DNA of 64,000 nucleotides, taken from NCBI GenBank assembly GCA_947650365.1, contig OX393557.1, positions 26,724,885 to 26,788,884 on the forward strand, read 5' to 3'. Position 1 is the stretch's first letter. Each line of letters begins with the position of its first letter. The DNA comes from Chamaelirium japonicum (lineage: Eukaryota > Streptophyta > Magnoliopsida > Liliales > Melanthiaceae). Shown in pieces: positions 22,471 through 35,795 of the stretch. The notes below the pieces were generated by a model that had not been told where the DNA came from, ran no database searches, and was given only the letters and a program-made list of their open reading frames with translations. Position numbers and translations under genes: made by a program.

Positions 22471-23466
22471 CTGTGACAAGGTTTGTTAACTTTGAAAGGC
22501 CCACAAGAAAAAAAACCCCACAAATTCCTTTGTTAAAGGCCAATCTTATGGGATTTCTCAAGTTGAGCACATCTCTAACCATCAGAATATCTTGTCTCCG
22601 TACGTTTGGTATGCTTTTATCTCCCATCAATGGGCTGTAGTACATACTATGCAAGTGGGAGAGGATCAATGCATACCCTTTGAAACTGAGCAAAGCTCCA
22701 GCACATGTCAACTAGGTCGAGGGTATTCTAGAAACTTCAACTGTAAATCAATTCCATTCCAGCATTTAACTAATCTGATCGAACACACACTAGAACAAAA
22801 TAAACATTCCTTTCTTCGGCATTACACCCTTCCGCAGCCAAACAAGAGAATGGAAATGACCAAATCAAGCGGAGAGTATTCTACGATGTATACTGTGGAG
22901 TTTAGGTATCACGTACCATATTAGTCTTCGCGTGGTAAATCATCCATATTCCTAACTACATGAGAAAAAATCATAGGCATTGCCTTCAAGAAGAAGCGGT
23001 CGATATCATTGCAACGACATATCCGAGGTGGTGCTATTAAGTCAAGCCCTGCTGCAGTTTGTAACTTCAACTGAACAAAACCATGTATAAAGTTACATCG
23101 GATCATCATCAACTCATCGGACAGAGGAATTGAGATGTTCACTGTTTAATCGAGATATCAAGCTATGATTCGTATATTAGACGAGAAAGCGAATGGCTTT
23201 ACGAGAGCGGTCAAAGGAGCAAGCACCTCTGTATAAGCTCGATCAACTTGGAATGAGCAGTCAGACCTCTCCAACTACAGATTGGATGGGTATGTGTCAG
23301 TCCCCTTCACCAGCAGAGCATTCAGCAGACTTCTTTGCCTGAACTCTCCGTTTCTTTCTTTTCCTTCCTCTATGAATGTCCCAATAGGGAATCATCATCA
23401 TTCTCACCAAGTCAAAAGATCGGAATCACACATTTCGCCATACGAGCAATCACTGGATGGTAGACC

Positions 23467-26400
23467 TTACAGATTTGAGGAGTCCCAGCTGTCGTCGACG
23501 GCTTTGATGATCTTCCCGTGCAGTGACGCTCCGGAGCAAGCAATTATGCCTCGATCGAGACCCTCTAGATATACGCCTCTGGAGAAGTCCAATGGGTGGC
23601 CTCCCGCATCTGTGACCACCCCACCGGCCTCTTGTATGATGACCACCCCAGCAGCATGGTCCCATATCTTCTCCTTGTACCCAGCCCTCGCAAACTTCAT
23701 GAAGATCTCTGCATCCCCCCGGGCTATGGTGGCGTACTTCACCATGCTGTAGACACGTAGCGGCTGCTTTCTGCCATTCATAAACAAGTATTATTATCGA
23801 GATATTTTCAACTTCAAAAAATAAAAAATAAAAAATCTAAAGAATGACAGGTCATAAGTATCTTTCATACAGCAAGCCCAAATGATTTCATGAATTTGCT
23901 GGTTCAGGCCAGAACAAAGGATTCTATTGCTGAATTCCAATCGTATTAAGATTTAAGTGAGACATCAAGACTATAAGGTTTGTGTAGAGAGCAAAAAGAC
24001 AAATTTGCAGCAAACTAACCTCAGGCCGACACTGTGGGCCAATCCAGCTGTGTAGGAGTGGCTTGAATTCGCCTTCTCGACAGGTTCACAAAAAGTTGCG
24101 AAAGCTGGATCATCGATAGATGATACTTGAACCGTCCTTGCAGAGATTTGCAATTCAAGTTTTCCATGATCATGGACTAGTGGCTGCATCCAAGCCTCTC
24201 CACTACCCCTTTGAGCGTACAGCACACATCCTTTGTGCCAGGATCCAGCACTAGGAGGAGACAATTTCGACATCAGCCTGTAATACCGCTGATGATAGTT
24301 GAGCCACTGCTTCTTCATTGGATAGTTTGGGCACCCAAGAACACCAAGGGAAACTTCTCCATCCTCGATCAAGGCAAGAGCAACCGCATACTGATCCCCA
24401 CGCACAAAGCCCAGTGTGCCATCCACGGGGTCGAGGACCCAATATCTCCCCTTTGGGCCCCCATTAGAATTACACCTACGAATAGCTTCAAGAACCTCCT
24501 CAGTTCCAAGAGCTTTCTGGGGACCTTTTAATCCGTATTTCGGAGCTTCGACTAGACAGCCATTCACGATGCCAACAACGGAATCCAATAAGCCTGAACC
24601 ATCCTTTCTGGATAGAATTTGAACATCTTCCTCTGCGACGATTGATACATTCTCACTGCCAAAGCACTCTGAGAGGACCCAACTGACAGTTGCTTGGACA
24701 CTCCAATCTATTATGCCCCAAAAATCACAATTAACCATATGTGCATTAGCATATAAACTAAAACAAGGAATTTCTAACATATTATCTGATCAACATCAGG
24801 TAAATTATCCCAAAATTCTTGATGTTTAGGAAAATTTAGTATTTCCATTACATTATCCATCTAGGGCATAAAGGCCGTGTTTACATAGCCTACTTAGCCT
24901 TCTTTAACTTATTATTTGCTGAAAACCATCATTAATGGATGTTACCATTCATTTGCATATAGAAATAGTATATGCAGTTGCTATAGATTCTTCAAGATAA
25001 CAGTTTCACCGTTATGAATTATCTTATTGCATCTTAACGGTCTATTAGGGAGTAAAACTAGTTCACATGGTGAAGCTACTTCTTAAAGATAAAGAATCCT
25101 ACTCTATGATGGTGATTCCAATTTATCTTCCTCCTTAATTTTCTTGAACATGGAATGAATAAGAATCATTTAGGCACCACTTGGCTATAGGAGAAGACAA
25201 AAATAACAGGATTTATTCAGATTATTCTGCCTAAACGGATATCCAGGTCAAGAATAAAGCCCAATTTGTTCTCCTAGTCAAATTTATGGTCAAATACTCT
25301 CCATTTTTTTATAAACAAAACTAAATCAGAATCAGTCCTCTTATGAAGTAGGTGGAAGTGGAAGGAAACATGACCGGGAACTCCAGAAGCATGAGGAAGA
25401 AGAACATCGTCTTCTTCGAAAAAAGCTTAGTAAACCACCAAGAAGAACTATCTGAAATCCACCAGGGCTCTTGGAACAAGAAAATAGAAGACAAAATTCT
25501 TTAATTTTTATTCATCATTAAGCACTTCAATTTAATCATATAGGGTTAGAGCCCTTTATAGTTTATATAGACAACAAACCCAAAAAATTACCACTCTAAT
25601 ACGATTAGAACTCATTATTCTACTCAAATACAACTGAAGAAGCACAGATAAATTAAAATACTTGAGTTACACTAAAACACCATTAATAATGATAGTTCTA
25701 ATTTACTACAAGTCCACTAGAACTGGACTTCTCTCAGTAGAATCTAGCTGAACGTGTGAGTCATGTGCGGGTGCCTCCATTTGGAAAAAACTCATTCCTG
25801 GGAATTGATTATCTTAATCTCTTCACAATCTGTGCTTGTACAACCACCAATATAACAGTATGAGAGGATAAGCTGGTAATGGAGACCATTAGATGATGAT
25901 GAGTTATCGAAAAGATTTGGCCCTGAATGGCTGAATCCCATGCGTAAATTGAAGGAAACCCATGTTGCTTCGTTTGCATGATGTAGATTTGTAGGCTGAA
26001 AACATAGGGACAAGTGCATGGATACGACTGTTCATGGTGGTCCACTGTCGGCTCATGAGATTGACCTTCACTTGGATAAAGGAGCAACATAGACCATAGT
26101 GAGGGTGTATAGGCTGGCTCGATAATGATGAAGTCAATACTTGGAGATGCCACATCTTGGGAAACCCCAGTAACTCCTAGAATCAAATCGAATATCTGTG
26201 GACCCTTTGCATAAGTGATAAGAGTCATCATGGAGATGAAGACTCTCATCTAGGAGAATGCCAACATGAGTTATCTACTTATCTCCATCATCAGATTTTC
26301 AGACTACTTCAATATGAGAATCTTCCAAGAGAATATACAGACCTGGCACCTAATGAGAATAAATGGCAGCAAGAAAGGCACAAAACTCCATACAAAAGAA

Positions 26401-29400
26401 ACAGGAAAAACACAACCAAAGAATTTCTTAGGACGATGATGACAAGTGGGATAAGGACACGTAACAGGAAAAGGATTATCAACATAGAAATCACTAGAGG
26501 TGCCAAGGTGGTCTAAAGAATTGCATTCACGTCAACAGCAGAATACTTCATATGGACCTACACGTTTTGAGTAGTTTGGCGATGGACTAGCTTAGAGGAA
26601 GAAGGAGAAGTAGGAGGATCATATAAATAGTAGACCTAGAGGAGGTCAAGTTCTCTACACTATAAGTGTCCTCAAAGAAAGTGGGACATAACTCATAAGC
26701 CAAGAAAGAAAGATAAAAAACAGACAGAGAAAAATGAGAACTAGTAAAGTAAAGACGATACTCCAAAAATATTCCATCATAAGAGACATGAATATATGAC
26801 ATGCAACCAGATCATAATCATCAACATCTTTAAACATATCATAATTAGAAATAAAGTTCCACTAATCATCTAAAATCTCCATTGTCGCATCATTAAGAAT
26901 TTTATCATCACTGCGCCTTCTCCATCTTCAATATAGATATCGTAATCCTGACGTTCATCTGAATCATTGAAATCTGATTCATGCTAATAAAAAAGTTAAA
27001 ATGCTTCATGCATTGTAGTTGTACATCTTCAACATGGCCTTTGATCCAAAGTGCTTCAAAATCTATCGTGACATCATCGATTTGTTTCACGGAAGAGTGT
27101 TGCCATCACTCGCCCCACAAGCAACATCCAACTCTGGAACCTACTCAACTCATCCAATAAAATCAAATCTTGTGCATCCCTGATGCAGCACCTTGATGTA
27201 AAACCACTGGTTTGATCATTGGTGTCATGGACAATCGCATATACACATGCGATCTAAGATCACCAAATCACATATGAGGCTACTGCACAAGTGGGTTCTG
27301 GATTGTGTTGTCTGCACAATGCTTCACAACATATTGCAACTACACAACATTATGTGTGGTGCACAATGGCACGTGCAGTTGCACAACCTAACAACTAATT
27401 TTTTAGTCGTTGAATTGTGCTCTCGCACAATTAGGTTATGGGACTGTATATCCCAACGGCCGGACAAACATATATGTGATTGCTTACACTATCAAATATG
27501 CAATTGGGGACCAAGATCACAGATCACATAAGCGCACTTGACAACATTGTGTACAATCACAAAGGAGGAAAAAGGGTGAATAAACATACTAGAATAGCAT
27601 CACACCGTAGGGTTCTAGGAATCATCCCTAGAAACAAGAAGTATCACATCTCTTACGGTTTGGGAAAAAGTCCAACCAAAAACCATCATGATATCTTCAT
27701 ATCACTGCTTGCAACCCGTTGCGGGGTCTCATCCTTGTTTATCTTAATTTGTGAGTCAAACCAAATTTGTAAGAGATTACAAGTAAACCCATTACTGTTG
27801 AGTTGTGGTGGTACTTGTGCTCCTGAAGATCAGTCAAGTGCATCACAACAGTTCAAGATCATCTGAAGACTCAACAATCTATCTCACGGTTTTAGTTGCT
27901 CACCTGAGAGTCATGCGATGAGTGTGTTTACTAGGGTAGATGGGATTTCTCGATCGTATTGTTTTGCATGAGTTTTCATCGTTTATTGCTTCAACGTTTT
28001 TTGAGGATTCGATGCGTTTTAATTGTTCTTCATGTTCGGGCTAGCCGAGGCGTATTGTGATCTAGATCGAACTAACGTGCGCTAACGCACATGAGAGTCG
28101 AGCTCCCAGGTGAACTCGCGGGGGTCCAGGGGTAGCTCCCCCTGGTGGGGGTTCGGGGCAACGCCCCAAAAACCTAAACATGATGTAGGTTTTGCTCTTG
28201 CATGATTTTATCGATTTTATATGCATCGGTTTTATCGATCATATCTTTTATCGTGTTTTTCCCATATCGAATTTCGCCTTTGTCGAAGTCTAGGTTGAGA
28301 GGGTCCAACATTTAGAATTTTTCTAAGTGTTGAAAGTCCATACTAGGCATTTGAACAGCTGTTTAGACTCTTTTATTCTGGCTCCGAACAACTATTCAGA
28401 CTCCTAGACAAGGGCTCAGACTATTCACTAATGGTTCGAATCATTTGGGACAAAAAGTGTAGGGACAACCCACCGTCAACCTCCCGAGTGTCGAACCACA
28501 CGACACTTAGCACTTTCCCAAACAAGAATGGGATGGTGCATAAGTACGATAATGTATTTGTTGCCTAGCACCGTTCAGGTGTCAGGGCAGGTGTCGAGCA
28601 ACACATCGGCAGAGCTGACACAGACAGGTTGTTGATCCCGCTATCGGAGTGCGGCACGTGATGAGGAGAGCAGCATTCTCCACTCCTCCGACCGGCTCCC
28701 TGGACGATGCTGATGCCAACCTGCACCAATTAGAAATCAACACATGGAGTCTCCCTAATTCATCCTAACGTCTCTGCACCTATACTAAAGCGCCACATGG
28801 AGGTCCTCTGGGCGACCTGGCTCCTCTGCAGCACAACGCCGTCCACTCCCGATAGCCTTAGGCTGCCCTGAGAGGCACCTCTCCGCACCAGTCGTGCACT
28901 GCCTTCTGGTTGCTACCTCTCCGCACCAGTCGTGCACTGCCTTCTGGTTGCTAAGTGGCACATGACCGAAAAAGTGTCGACGTCTCCGTCACTCGAGCTC
29001 CAATAAAAGTTAATCCGAGGCATAGTTCAAGGGGTAGAAAAATGACGATGAGTCTCCCACTGCCTAACTCTCCATTGTCACTGCTCATCCTTCGCTTCTT
29101 TGAGAGTGCTAACTTAGGCATCAGAGGGTCCATGGTCCAAAGGAAGTTAGCTATCTTTGATGCTTTCCCTTCCTTGCAGCCCGTCCCCGTCCACGCACGA
29201 CCTTCCCTATGACGGAGTGGAATACAAGATCTCTGTAGTAGCCTTACTCTGATAGTGAACAACCAACGGAAATCGAGAGAGGATAGACAATTTTATCCCC
29301 GACAATGATGATGAGGCTTAAGGTAAACCATATAGCTCTAAAAGATTGATATTTCTTACCAACACTAGAATATTCCAAACTCGCCAAGAACAATTGGTCC

Positions 29401-32400
29401 TTATGTTTTCATTTGGTTTCAATAAGCAATCTCTAAAAACGTAAAGCAAGACCGATGCAACATGTTGAATGATCATATGGTTAGGCTCTCATGGAATCAT
29501 GTGATGTTTCAGGATGAAATCCAGAAGTGTGAGCAAGTTAAAGCAGGAGCAGGATAGAGACTCCAAAGTGGGAGCAGCATGGTACCGAGATTCTTCAAGA
29601 TACTAAGATCATGTGACTTGAAAAACATATAGAAATAATTTTTTTCTACAACTTGCCGAAGAGACAAGGGCAAGAACTCACCCCTCAAACGTCTTCGCGG
29701 AGATGGCATGCTCCCACCAAACACAAGAAAAGGAAATAGATAAGCAAGAAGTGAGGCTGATCTATCTTGTAAAAATCCACTATATGCGAGCAATGATGTC
29801 TTATGGGGAGTTGAATCAATGATTCTCCACCATTGTTCGATGCCATTATATGTAACATCAAGGATACGAAGCGGTATAATTTATCCTTGCGCAACGACCA
29901 ACAAATAACATAGCCCAAGAGCGCATCATAAAAAATTGTGAATAATCACATCAGCATACCATCAAACACCTAATTAGCACTGTCGCAAACTCAAGTTATT
30001 TCAACCCCCAATACAGAGAACTTTTTGTCCTGTTACGAGATAGAGACGGCTAGGGTTTGGGAGAATACCCGGCAATTATCATTAGGCACATAGCCAACAT
30101 ATATATAGACAGTACATGCGTATACCCGTGGGAAAGCCCCTGGGAAACAATGGAAACCACGAAATACCCATAAATACATTAATACCCCCCCTCAAACTCA
30201 CAGTGGGTCAACCACTGAGAGTTTGCGAATAAGAAACCAAAAACGAGGAGATGGATGAGACTTCGTAAATAAGTCAGCAATCTGCTCCGTCGAGGAGACA
30301 TAAGGCAGAGAGATGGTTCCAGCCTCGTACTGCTCTCTGGAGAAGTAGCAATCTAGCTCAATGTGCTTGGTCCGCTCATGAAACACCGGATTGCTGACAA
30401 TCTGAATAGCACTCTTGTTGTCACAATGAAGAGAGGTGGGTCCCGATGTATCAACACCAAGATTTCGAAGAAGACGTTGAAGATGAACAATCTCCTTAGT
30501 AGTAGTGGCCATGGCACGAAACTCGGCCTCAGTACTGGAGAGAGAAACCACCTTCTGCTTCTTGCTCTTCCAAGAGATAAGAGTCACCAAGAAACAGACA
30601 ATAACTAGTAGTCGAGCGGCGAGTAGTCGGGTCCCCTGCCCAGTCGGCATCAGAGTATGCACGAAGAGCCAAAGAGGAGGATGACGAGAAGAAGAGCGAC
30701 CGAGTGATAGTGCCGTGAAGGTACCTAAGAGTCCGAAGAAGAGCAGCATAATGAACAGAGTGAGGGGCATCCACAAACTGGCTGAGAACACTGACTGCAT
30801 GGGCAATATCTGGTCTGGTGATGCATAAATAAACTAGCTGACCAACTATCTCGCGATGCCTGGTAGGATCTGAGAGGGGCTCACCATCAGCGGGGCGGAG
30901 TTTCACATGAAGCTCAAGAGGAGTGTTAACTTACGACAATCAGAGAGTGTAGCCCGAGCAAGAATGTTAGCTGTGTACTTCTGCTGAGAAAGCAGAATCC
31001 CCCTAGTGCTCCTAGCAACCTCCAGGCCAAGAAAATAACGCAGAGGACCAAAATCCTTCATCTGAAATTGGCTCCGAAGATGCTCCTGAAGGGAGGCTAT
31101 GGCACGGGTGTCATCACCTGTAAGAATCATGTCATCGACATAGAGAAGGATGATGGCCCGGCCCTGGGGGGAAGTCCGCACAAACATAGAATGGTCTTGA
31201 AAGCTCTCCACAAAGCCGATTTCAGTAACTGTCCGACGGAAACGCTCAAACCAGGCATGAGGAGCCTGTTTGAGGCCATAGATAGCTCGACGAAGACGAC
31301 ATACATGCTGAGAAGGTGTGCTGAGGCCCGGAGGAGGCTGCAAATAGACAACCTCGGAGAGATCACCGTGAAGAAAAGCATTCTTCACATCCATCTGTGA
31401 TAGGGGCCAACCTCTAGCAGCATCAACCTCTAGCAGCAGCAGCAGCGAGAAGAGTCTGAATGGTGGTCATCTGAGCTACTGGAGCAAACGTCTCATCATA
31501 ATCAATCCCATACTCCTGAGTGAAACCTCTAGCAACGAGACGGGCTTTGTACCGGTCAATAGAGCCATCTGGGCGATGCTTGATCTTGAAGACCCATTTG
31601 CAGCTGATGGGCTCGACACCAGGAGGCAGGGGCACAACCTCCCATGTCTGAGTCTGTGCAAAGGCCTGAAACTTCTCAGCCATAGCCTGCTGCCACACAG
31701 GGTACTGAAATGCCTCTCTGTAAGACCTGGGCTCTCTGTCTGTGTGAAGGGCAGTAAGGTAGGTAACGAACTGAGGCTAGTAAGAAGTGACAGCTGCAAA
31801 TCCAAAACGATCAGGGGAGTAGCCAAAGTGGTCGGGAGAGCGACGCTTGCGCTGGGGGGTAGCGAGGAGGACTACGAGGATCCACATCTGGTAGAGGTAG
31901 GCTGCTCGAAGTGGAACGGAGTACCAGAGGAGTCATTGGCAGATAAAGGCGTGACAGGTAGCGTGGCAAATGGAGGAGAAATAAGCAAAGGAGACGAGGG
32001 ATCCGAAGGAGAGGAATGACTCAAGGTGGAGAAGGGACGACTATGGTTGCATGAGGTAAAGACTCAAGAGCAGGGGCAGGAGGAAAAGGAGAGGGTGAGA
32101 TAGAAGCAGGCATGGTGGAGGAAGTAGGAGGAACCCCAAGGAAGGTGAGATCCTGAGACGTAGGAGAGTAATAAGGAACATGTTCAACAAAAGTGACATG
32201 TCGAGAGATGCGAAGACGACAAGCTAGGGGGTCATAGCAACGATACCCCTTGTGCTCAGAACCGATTCCCAAGAGTACACACTTAGTGGACCTAGTCGAC
32301 AGTTTATTACGCTCATGAGAAGTAAGGAGGACAAAACATGTGCACCCAAAAGTACGCAACATGCTGTAATCAGGAGGGATGCCAAAGAGACGCTCATGAG

Positions 32401-35400
32401 GCGAAACACCCGCGAGGACAGAGGAAGGGGTGATGTTAATGAGGTTGACGGAGGTCAAAATGGCCTCCGCCCAGAAGGTGCGAGGAACGTACGAGGAGAT
32501 AAGCTGAGCACGAGCCGTCTCAAGAATATGACGATACTTTCGTTCTGCAACACTGTTCTGCTCATGAGTATAAGGACATGATTGTTGGAAGAGAGTCCCA
32601 TGGGACTGAATGATAGAACGCATTGTATAAGAGAGATATTCGCGGGCATAATCGGATTTAAAAGTTTTAATACGAGCATGAAACTGAGTATGAATCATGA
32701 AGGTGAAGGTCTGATAGACGTCGGGAATGTCAGAACGCTGACGAAGGAGATACACCCATGTGAAACGTGAATAATCATCAATAAAATTACCATAGTAAAG
32801 ATAGCCATTCATAGAAGGAAAAGATGCAGGACCCCAAATATCTGAGTGCACTAGATCAAATGGATTACATAACTGCGACAAACTGGTAGAAAAGGGGCTA
32901 GCAGAATGCTTAGCCAACTGACATCCCGTGCAAAAAGAAAGACGAGAAAATAAACCACAGCCTAAAGCACATGATCGGAAAAGACTTTTAAACCGAGGTT
33001 CAGACACATGACCTAGCCTCCTGTGCCACAGGTCGGCATCAGAAGAAACAGCACTACAGACGACAGAAGGAGAGACAGGAGGTAGATGAAGATACTCCAT
33101 GTGATATAGGCCATCGACCCTACGAGCAGCACCGATCCTCTGTCCCGAGCATGGATCCTGTACAACACAAAAGGAGGAAGAGAAAGTAACTGTCAGTCCG
33201 GAATCACAAAGGCTGCTAATAGAAATCAAGTTCATGCGAAGCTAAGAAGCATGTAGAACAAAAAGTAAAGAGAGAAAGCCGGAAGTGATGGTCCCAGTTT
33301 GCGAGATGGCTAGAAGAGAGCCATCTGCAGTGTGGATCGGAGGAATGCGATTGGCAGGAGAACATGCAGTAAGAAGAGAATGGTTAGGGGTCATGTGGTG
33401 AGAGGCCCCAGAGTCCATAATCAAAGGTGCAGAGGTACCCGAGGTGGCAGAGAAGGCAAAGAGACCGGAGGAGCCTAAAGGGCCAGGAGTAGGCTGCAGA
33501 AGGAGCTGCTCAAGACGCATCTCAAGACGCTGAAGACGATCCGTCGTAGTAGCTGCAGTAGAAATGGGAGCAGGAACAGTAGCGCTAGCAACGGCAGCAG
33601 CAGGGCGACTACAGTGAGGTGGACCAGCACGCTTCTCTGGATGGAGAACCCAACAGGAGTCAATCGTGTGCCTCATCTTGCCACAGTGGGTGCATCGCCG
33701 AGTATCAGACAGACCGGCAGGACGAGAGCCACCCCGAGAAGGAGAAATTCTCGGGGGGGGGGGGGGGGGGGGGGAGTAGCAGCTAGGACCCCCTCAAAGC
33801 AAGAGGGTACACGGGCCCTACGGGCAGCCACGGTGCGAAAACGCGTCTCCTTGGCAAGAAGCTCGGTGACGGCAGCATCGAGACGAGAAAGCGGATCGCG
33901 ATGAATTAGCTGACCCGCAAGAGAAGAGAACTCAGGGAGAAGAGTCATCAGGAATTGGTAGAGCTGTCGCCGTTCCCGAAAGAGCTGCAACTCACGCCAG
34001 GAGGCACGGACTCTGGACACCTCCAACAGAGGGAGCTCCAAGGCTTGGAGTTCACGCCAATAGCCACGCATAAGACTATGAAACTGCTGAATAGTCTGCT
34101 CTTCCTGCTGAGCAGACTGGGCCTGAGATAGGAGCTGATACTCGCGGGCCCCACTATGCTCCACAAAGCGCTCAGTAAGGTGGACCCAGAGCTCTGCAGC
34201 AGTAGAGAATGTGACAAGATCTGCACGAAGAGAGCGATCGACCGAGGCAACTAGAAAAGCGCAAACACGTCGATCACGAACTCTCCAAAATTCAGAAGCC
34301 ACGGAGTCAGAGGGCATTGTAGGAGCAGGAGTAGAACCGTCAAGGTGTCCGTATAAGGCACGGCCATCCAGAATACTCCGAACTATAGCCGACCATGCAA
34401 TCCAATCCTCGATGGTCACAAGGGGGAAGTCCGTAGAGATTGGGAGAAAATTCCTTGTTTGTTTGATAGGTGTCGCTGAGAACTGAACAGAGGACACGCC
34501 TGACGGAGCGGAGGACGTCACTGTCGACGGATCGAAAGATGCCATCAGAGAACGGAATCAGCGCAGGCACTGATGCGGGATAGGGCTCTGGTGCAGGATA
34601 GGATTCCAATACGGGATAGGATGCAAAGGTATGGAATAGATCGGGTGCGGGATAGACACAACAACGGTACGGGATAGGTTTGGTGCGGGATAAAGCTGCG
34701 GTGCGGGATATCGGTGCGGTGCGGGATACCTGTACGGTGCGGGATAGAGCGGCGGTTCGGTGCGGGATAGAGCTGCGGTCCGGTGCAGGATACAGGGTAC
34801 AGTGTGGGATAGAGCAGCGGTTCGGTGCGGGATAGAGGATTTGATCCGGTGCGGGATACAAAATACAATGCGGGATAAAGCTGCGGTCCGGTACGGGATA
34901 AGGGTTTTGATCCGGTGCGGGATACAGAGTTGATGCGGTGCTCGCGGCGGACGACGCAGGGTGCCGGGAACGGGAACGACGGAACGGGGACGACGACGTT
35001 CGCGACGGAGGGCTCTGCGGGTGCTCGCGACGGAACGGGGACAACGGCGCAGGGTGCAGAGGGTGGAGGGTTGGGCCGGGGATGACGACTCTGTACGGAC
35101 ACTGGAGGGCCGGGGCTAGCGCAGGGCGTGCCAGGAACGGAACGCGAAGACAGCGCAGGGTGCAGAGGGTGGAGGGCCGGGCCGGGGATGGAGACAATAG
35201 TCTCGGGGTCGGGGAACGGGGGCGACGGCTCTGTACGGACGGTGGACGGCTTCGGGCTCCTGTACGGACGACGCAGGATCAAGACCGCTCTGATACCATG
35301 TTACGAGGTAGAGACGGCTAGGGTTTGGGAGAATACCCGGCAATTATCATTAGGCACATAGCCAACATATATATAGACAATACATACGTATACCCGTGGG

Positions 35401-35795
35401 AAAGCCCCTGGGAAACAATGGAAACCACGAAATACCCATAAATACATTAATATGTCCCATAAAAATTAAACCAGATTCCACATGGAATCCCTGATGACCA
35501 ACAAACCCAGTTACGAGTGAAAACACTAGCAAATTCAACACAGAATCAAAGAGGAGAGCAGGAATGGGAGCATGGCTATCAAGTGCAGTTAGCAGCAAGA
35601 AAGAGAAGGATTTGAAAAGCAAAAACGCGCGAGCAGAGAACCTGCGACGGTGACCGGGGAATCGTCGTCCTTGGACTTGATCTGGTCCCTGTTCCTGCCG
35701 CCCAGCCCGTCCTGCACCCTCTGGCAGAGCGAGCACGCCATCTGGACCACCCGGACCGCCACGTCCAGCTCCTTGGAGTGCTTCTCGGCCTCCAT
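23467..35795 (-). CDS. AHL: HAL2-like 3'(2'),5'-bisphosphate nucleotidase, three exons
   Basis: Exons on the minus strand are 35795-35642, 24707-24020 and 23770-23467; all splice sites are GT-AG and phases agree. The protein is 381 residues. It belongs to the Li+-sensitive inositol monophosphatase-like superfamily that removes the 3' phosphate from PAP, a by-product of sulfotransferase reactions. Metal and phosphate motifs are intact: VAEED at 75-79, DPVDGT at 144-149, WDHAAG from 317. The GFVRGDQYAVALAL and YLEGLDRGIIACSG blocks place it with HAL2-like AHL proteins, which have a similar length (from memory). The ATG at 35795 gives that usual length. An ATG at 36038 would add an 81-residue Ser/Pro/Ala-rich leader, possibly a transit peptide or simply 5' leader. 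Intron 1 (24708-35641) is about 10.9 kb and carries a whole copia element. Confidence 0.93.
24708..30025. other. Intron 1 of the nucleotidase, 3' part
   Basis: No host exon was found here. The sequence is repeat-like. Around 28060-28180 a GC-rich stretch (gggggtccaggggtagctcc, ggttcggggcaacgccccaa) is of a kind common in plant LTRs. Minus-strand frames at 25809-26249 and 29685-29918 are open, but I recognise no domain in them and do not call genes. Confidence 0.4.
28877..28952. repeat. Perfect 38-bp tandem duplication
   Basis: The unit beginning acctctccgcaccagtcgtg occurs twice head to tail without a mismatch (28877-28914 and 28915-28952), inside intron 1 of the nucleotidase. Confidence 0.9.
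30031..30184 (-). repeat. 3' LTR of copia element 2
   Basis: 154 bp, read on the minus strand from TATTAATG to CTCGTAACA. It is preceded on that strand by the purine tract tttgagggggggg-like sequence (30185-30195). It carries cagtacatgcg where the other LTR has caatacatacg. Confidence 0.92.
30198..34545 (-). pseudogene. Broken copia gag-pol of element 2
   Basis: Gag starts at ATG 34545 and reads for about 260 codons to a G/C homopolymer at 33758-33776, where the frame breaks. The zinc knuckle CTHCGKMRH follows in another frame, then protease MDSGASHH. A TAG at 33244-33242 separates this from integrase (33235-32021; HHCC finger WHRRLGH, core VHSDIWGP, EQNSVAERK). Reverse transcriptase follows in at least two frames (WVFKIKHRPDG near 31600; an intact YVDDM near 31140), with a short duplication of cctctagcagc around 31409-31440 at the shift. 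Two more shifts, near 30905 and 30590, precede the RNase H end (HIELDCYFSREQ, ADLFTK). The catalytic YVDD is intact, unlike element 1. Confidence 0.9.
34560..34930 (-). repeat. Minisatellite in the leader of copia element 2
   Basis: The motif ggtgcgggata, with variants, recurs about eighteen times at irregular 15-30-bp intervals between the gag start and 34930. A second, longer repeat (gcgcagggtgcagagggtgg) occurs at 35046 and 35150. The open minus-strand frames here (Tyr-Pro-Ala-Pro-Asp repeats) are translations of the repeat, not a protein domain. Confidence 0.75.
35287..35298 (-). other. Primer binding site of copia element 2
   Basis: On the minus strand tggtatcagagc directly follows the LTR end (aaca). 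It is identical to the primer site of element 1 and complementary to initiator tRNA-Met. Confidence 0.93.
35299..35452 (-). repeat. 5' LTR of copia element 2
   Basis: 154 bp, followed on the plus strand by the target duplication tgtcc (35453-35457). It has three transitions relative to the 3' LTR. Confidence 0.92.

Larger units (their letters stand above)
30031..35452 (-). mobile_element. Ty1/copia LTR retrotransposon in nucleotidase intron 1
   Basis: This 5.4-kb element lies in the sense orientation of the host gene. Two 154-bp LTRs (30031-30184 and 35299-35452) differ at three positions, all transitions. A perfect 5-bp target duplication tgtcc occurs at 30026-30030 and 35453-35457. The primer site and polypurine tract are in place, and domain order on the minus strand is gag, protease, integrase, reverse transcriptase, RNase H. 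The 5' terminus reads TA rather than TG in both LTRs, an unusual end. At least four frameshifts and an in-frame stop make it non-functional, and it is older than element 1. Confidence 0.95.

Noticed and set aside
21513..22523. Arg-Glu and Ser-Leu rich frames on both strands
   Set aside because: Translations of (GA)n/(CT)n tracts; no coding evidence outside the repeat.
29685..29918. 77-residue minus-strand frame as a possible exon
   Set aside because: No domain recognised, no supporting splice context, and it lies inside the intron of the nucleotidase on the same strand.
34545..35282. A 245-residue Pro/Tyr/Arg-rich minus-strand protein
   Set aside because: It is the translation of the leader minisatellite of copia element 2, upstream of gag.
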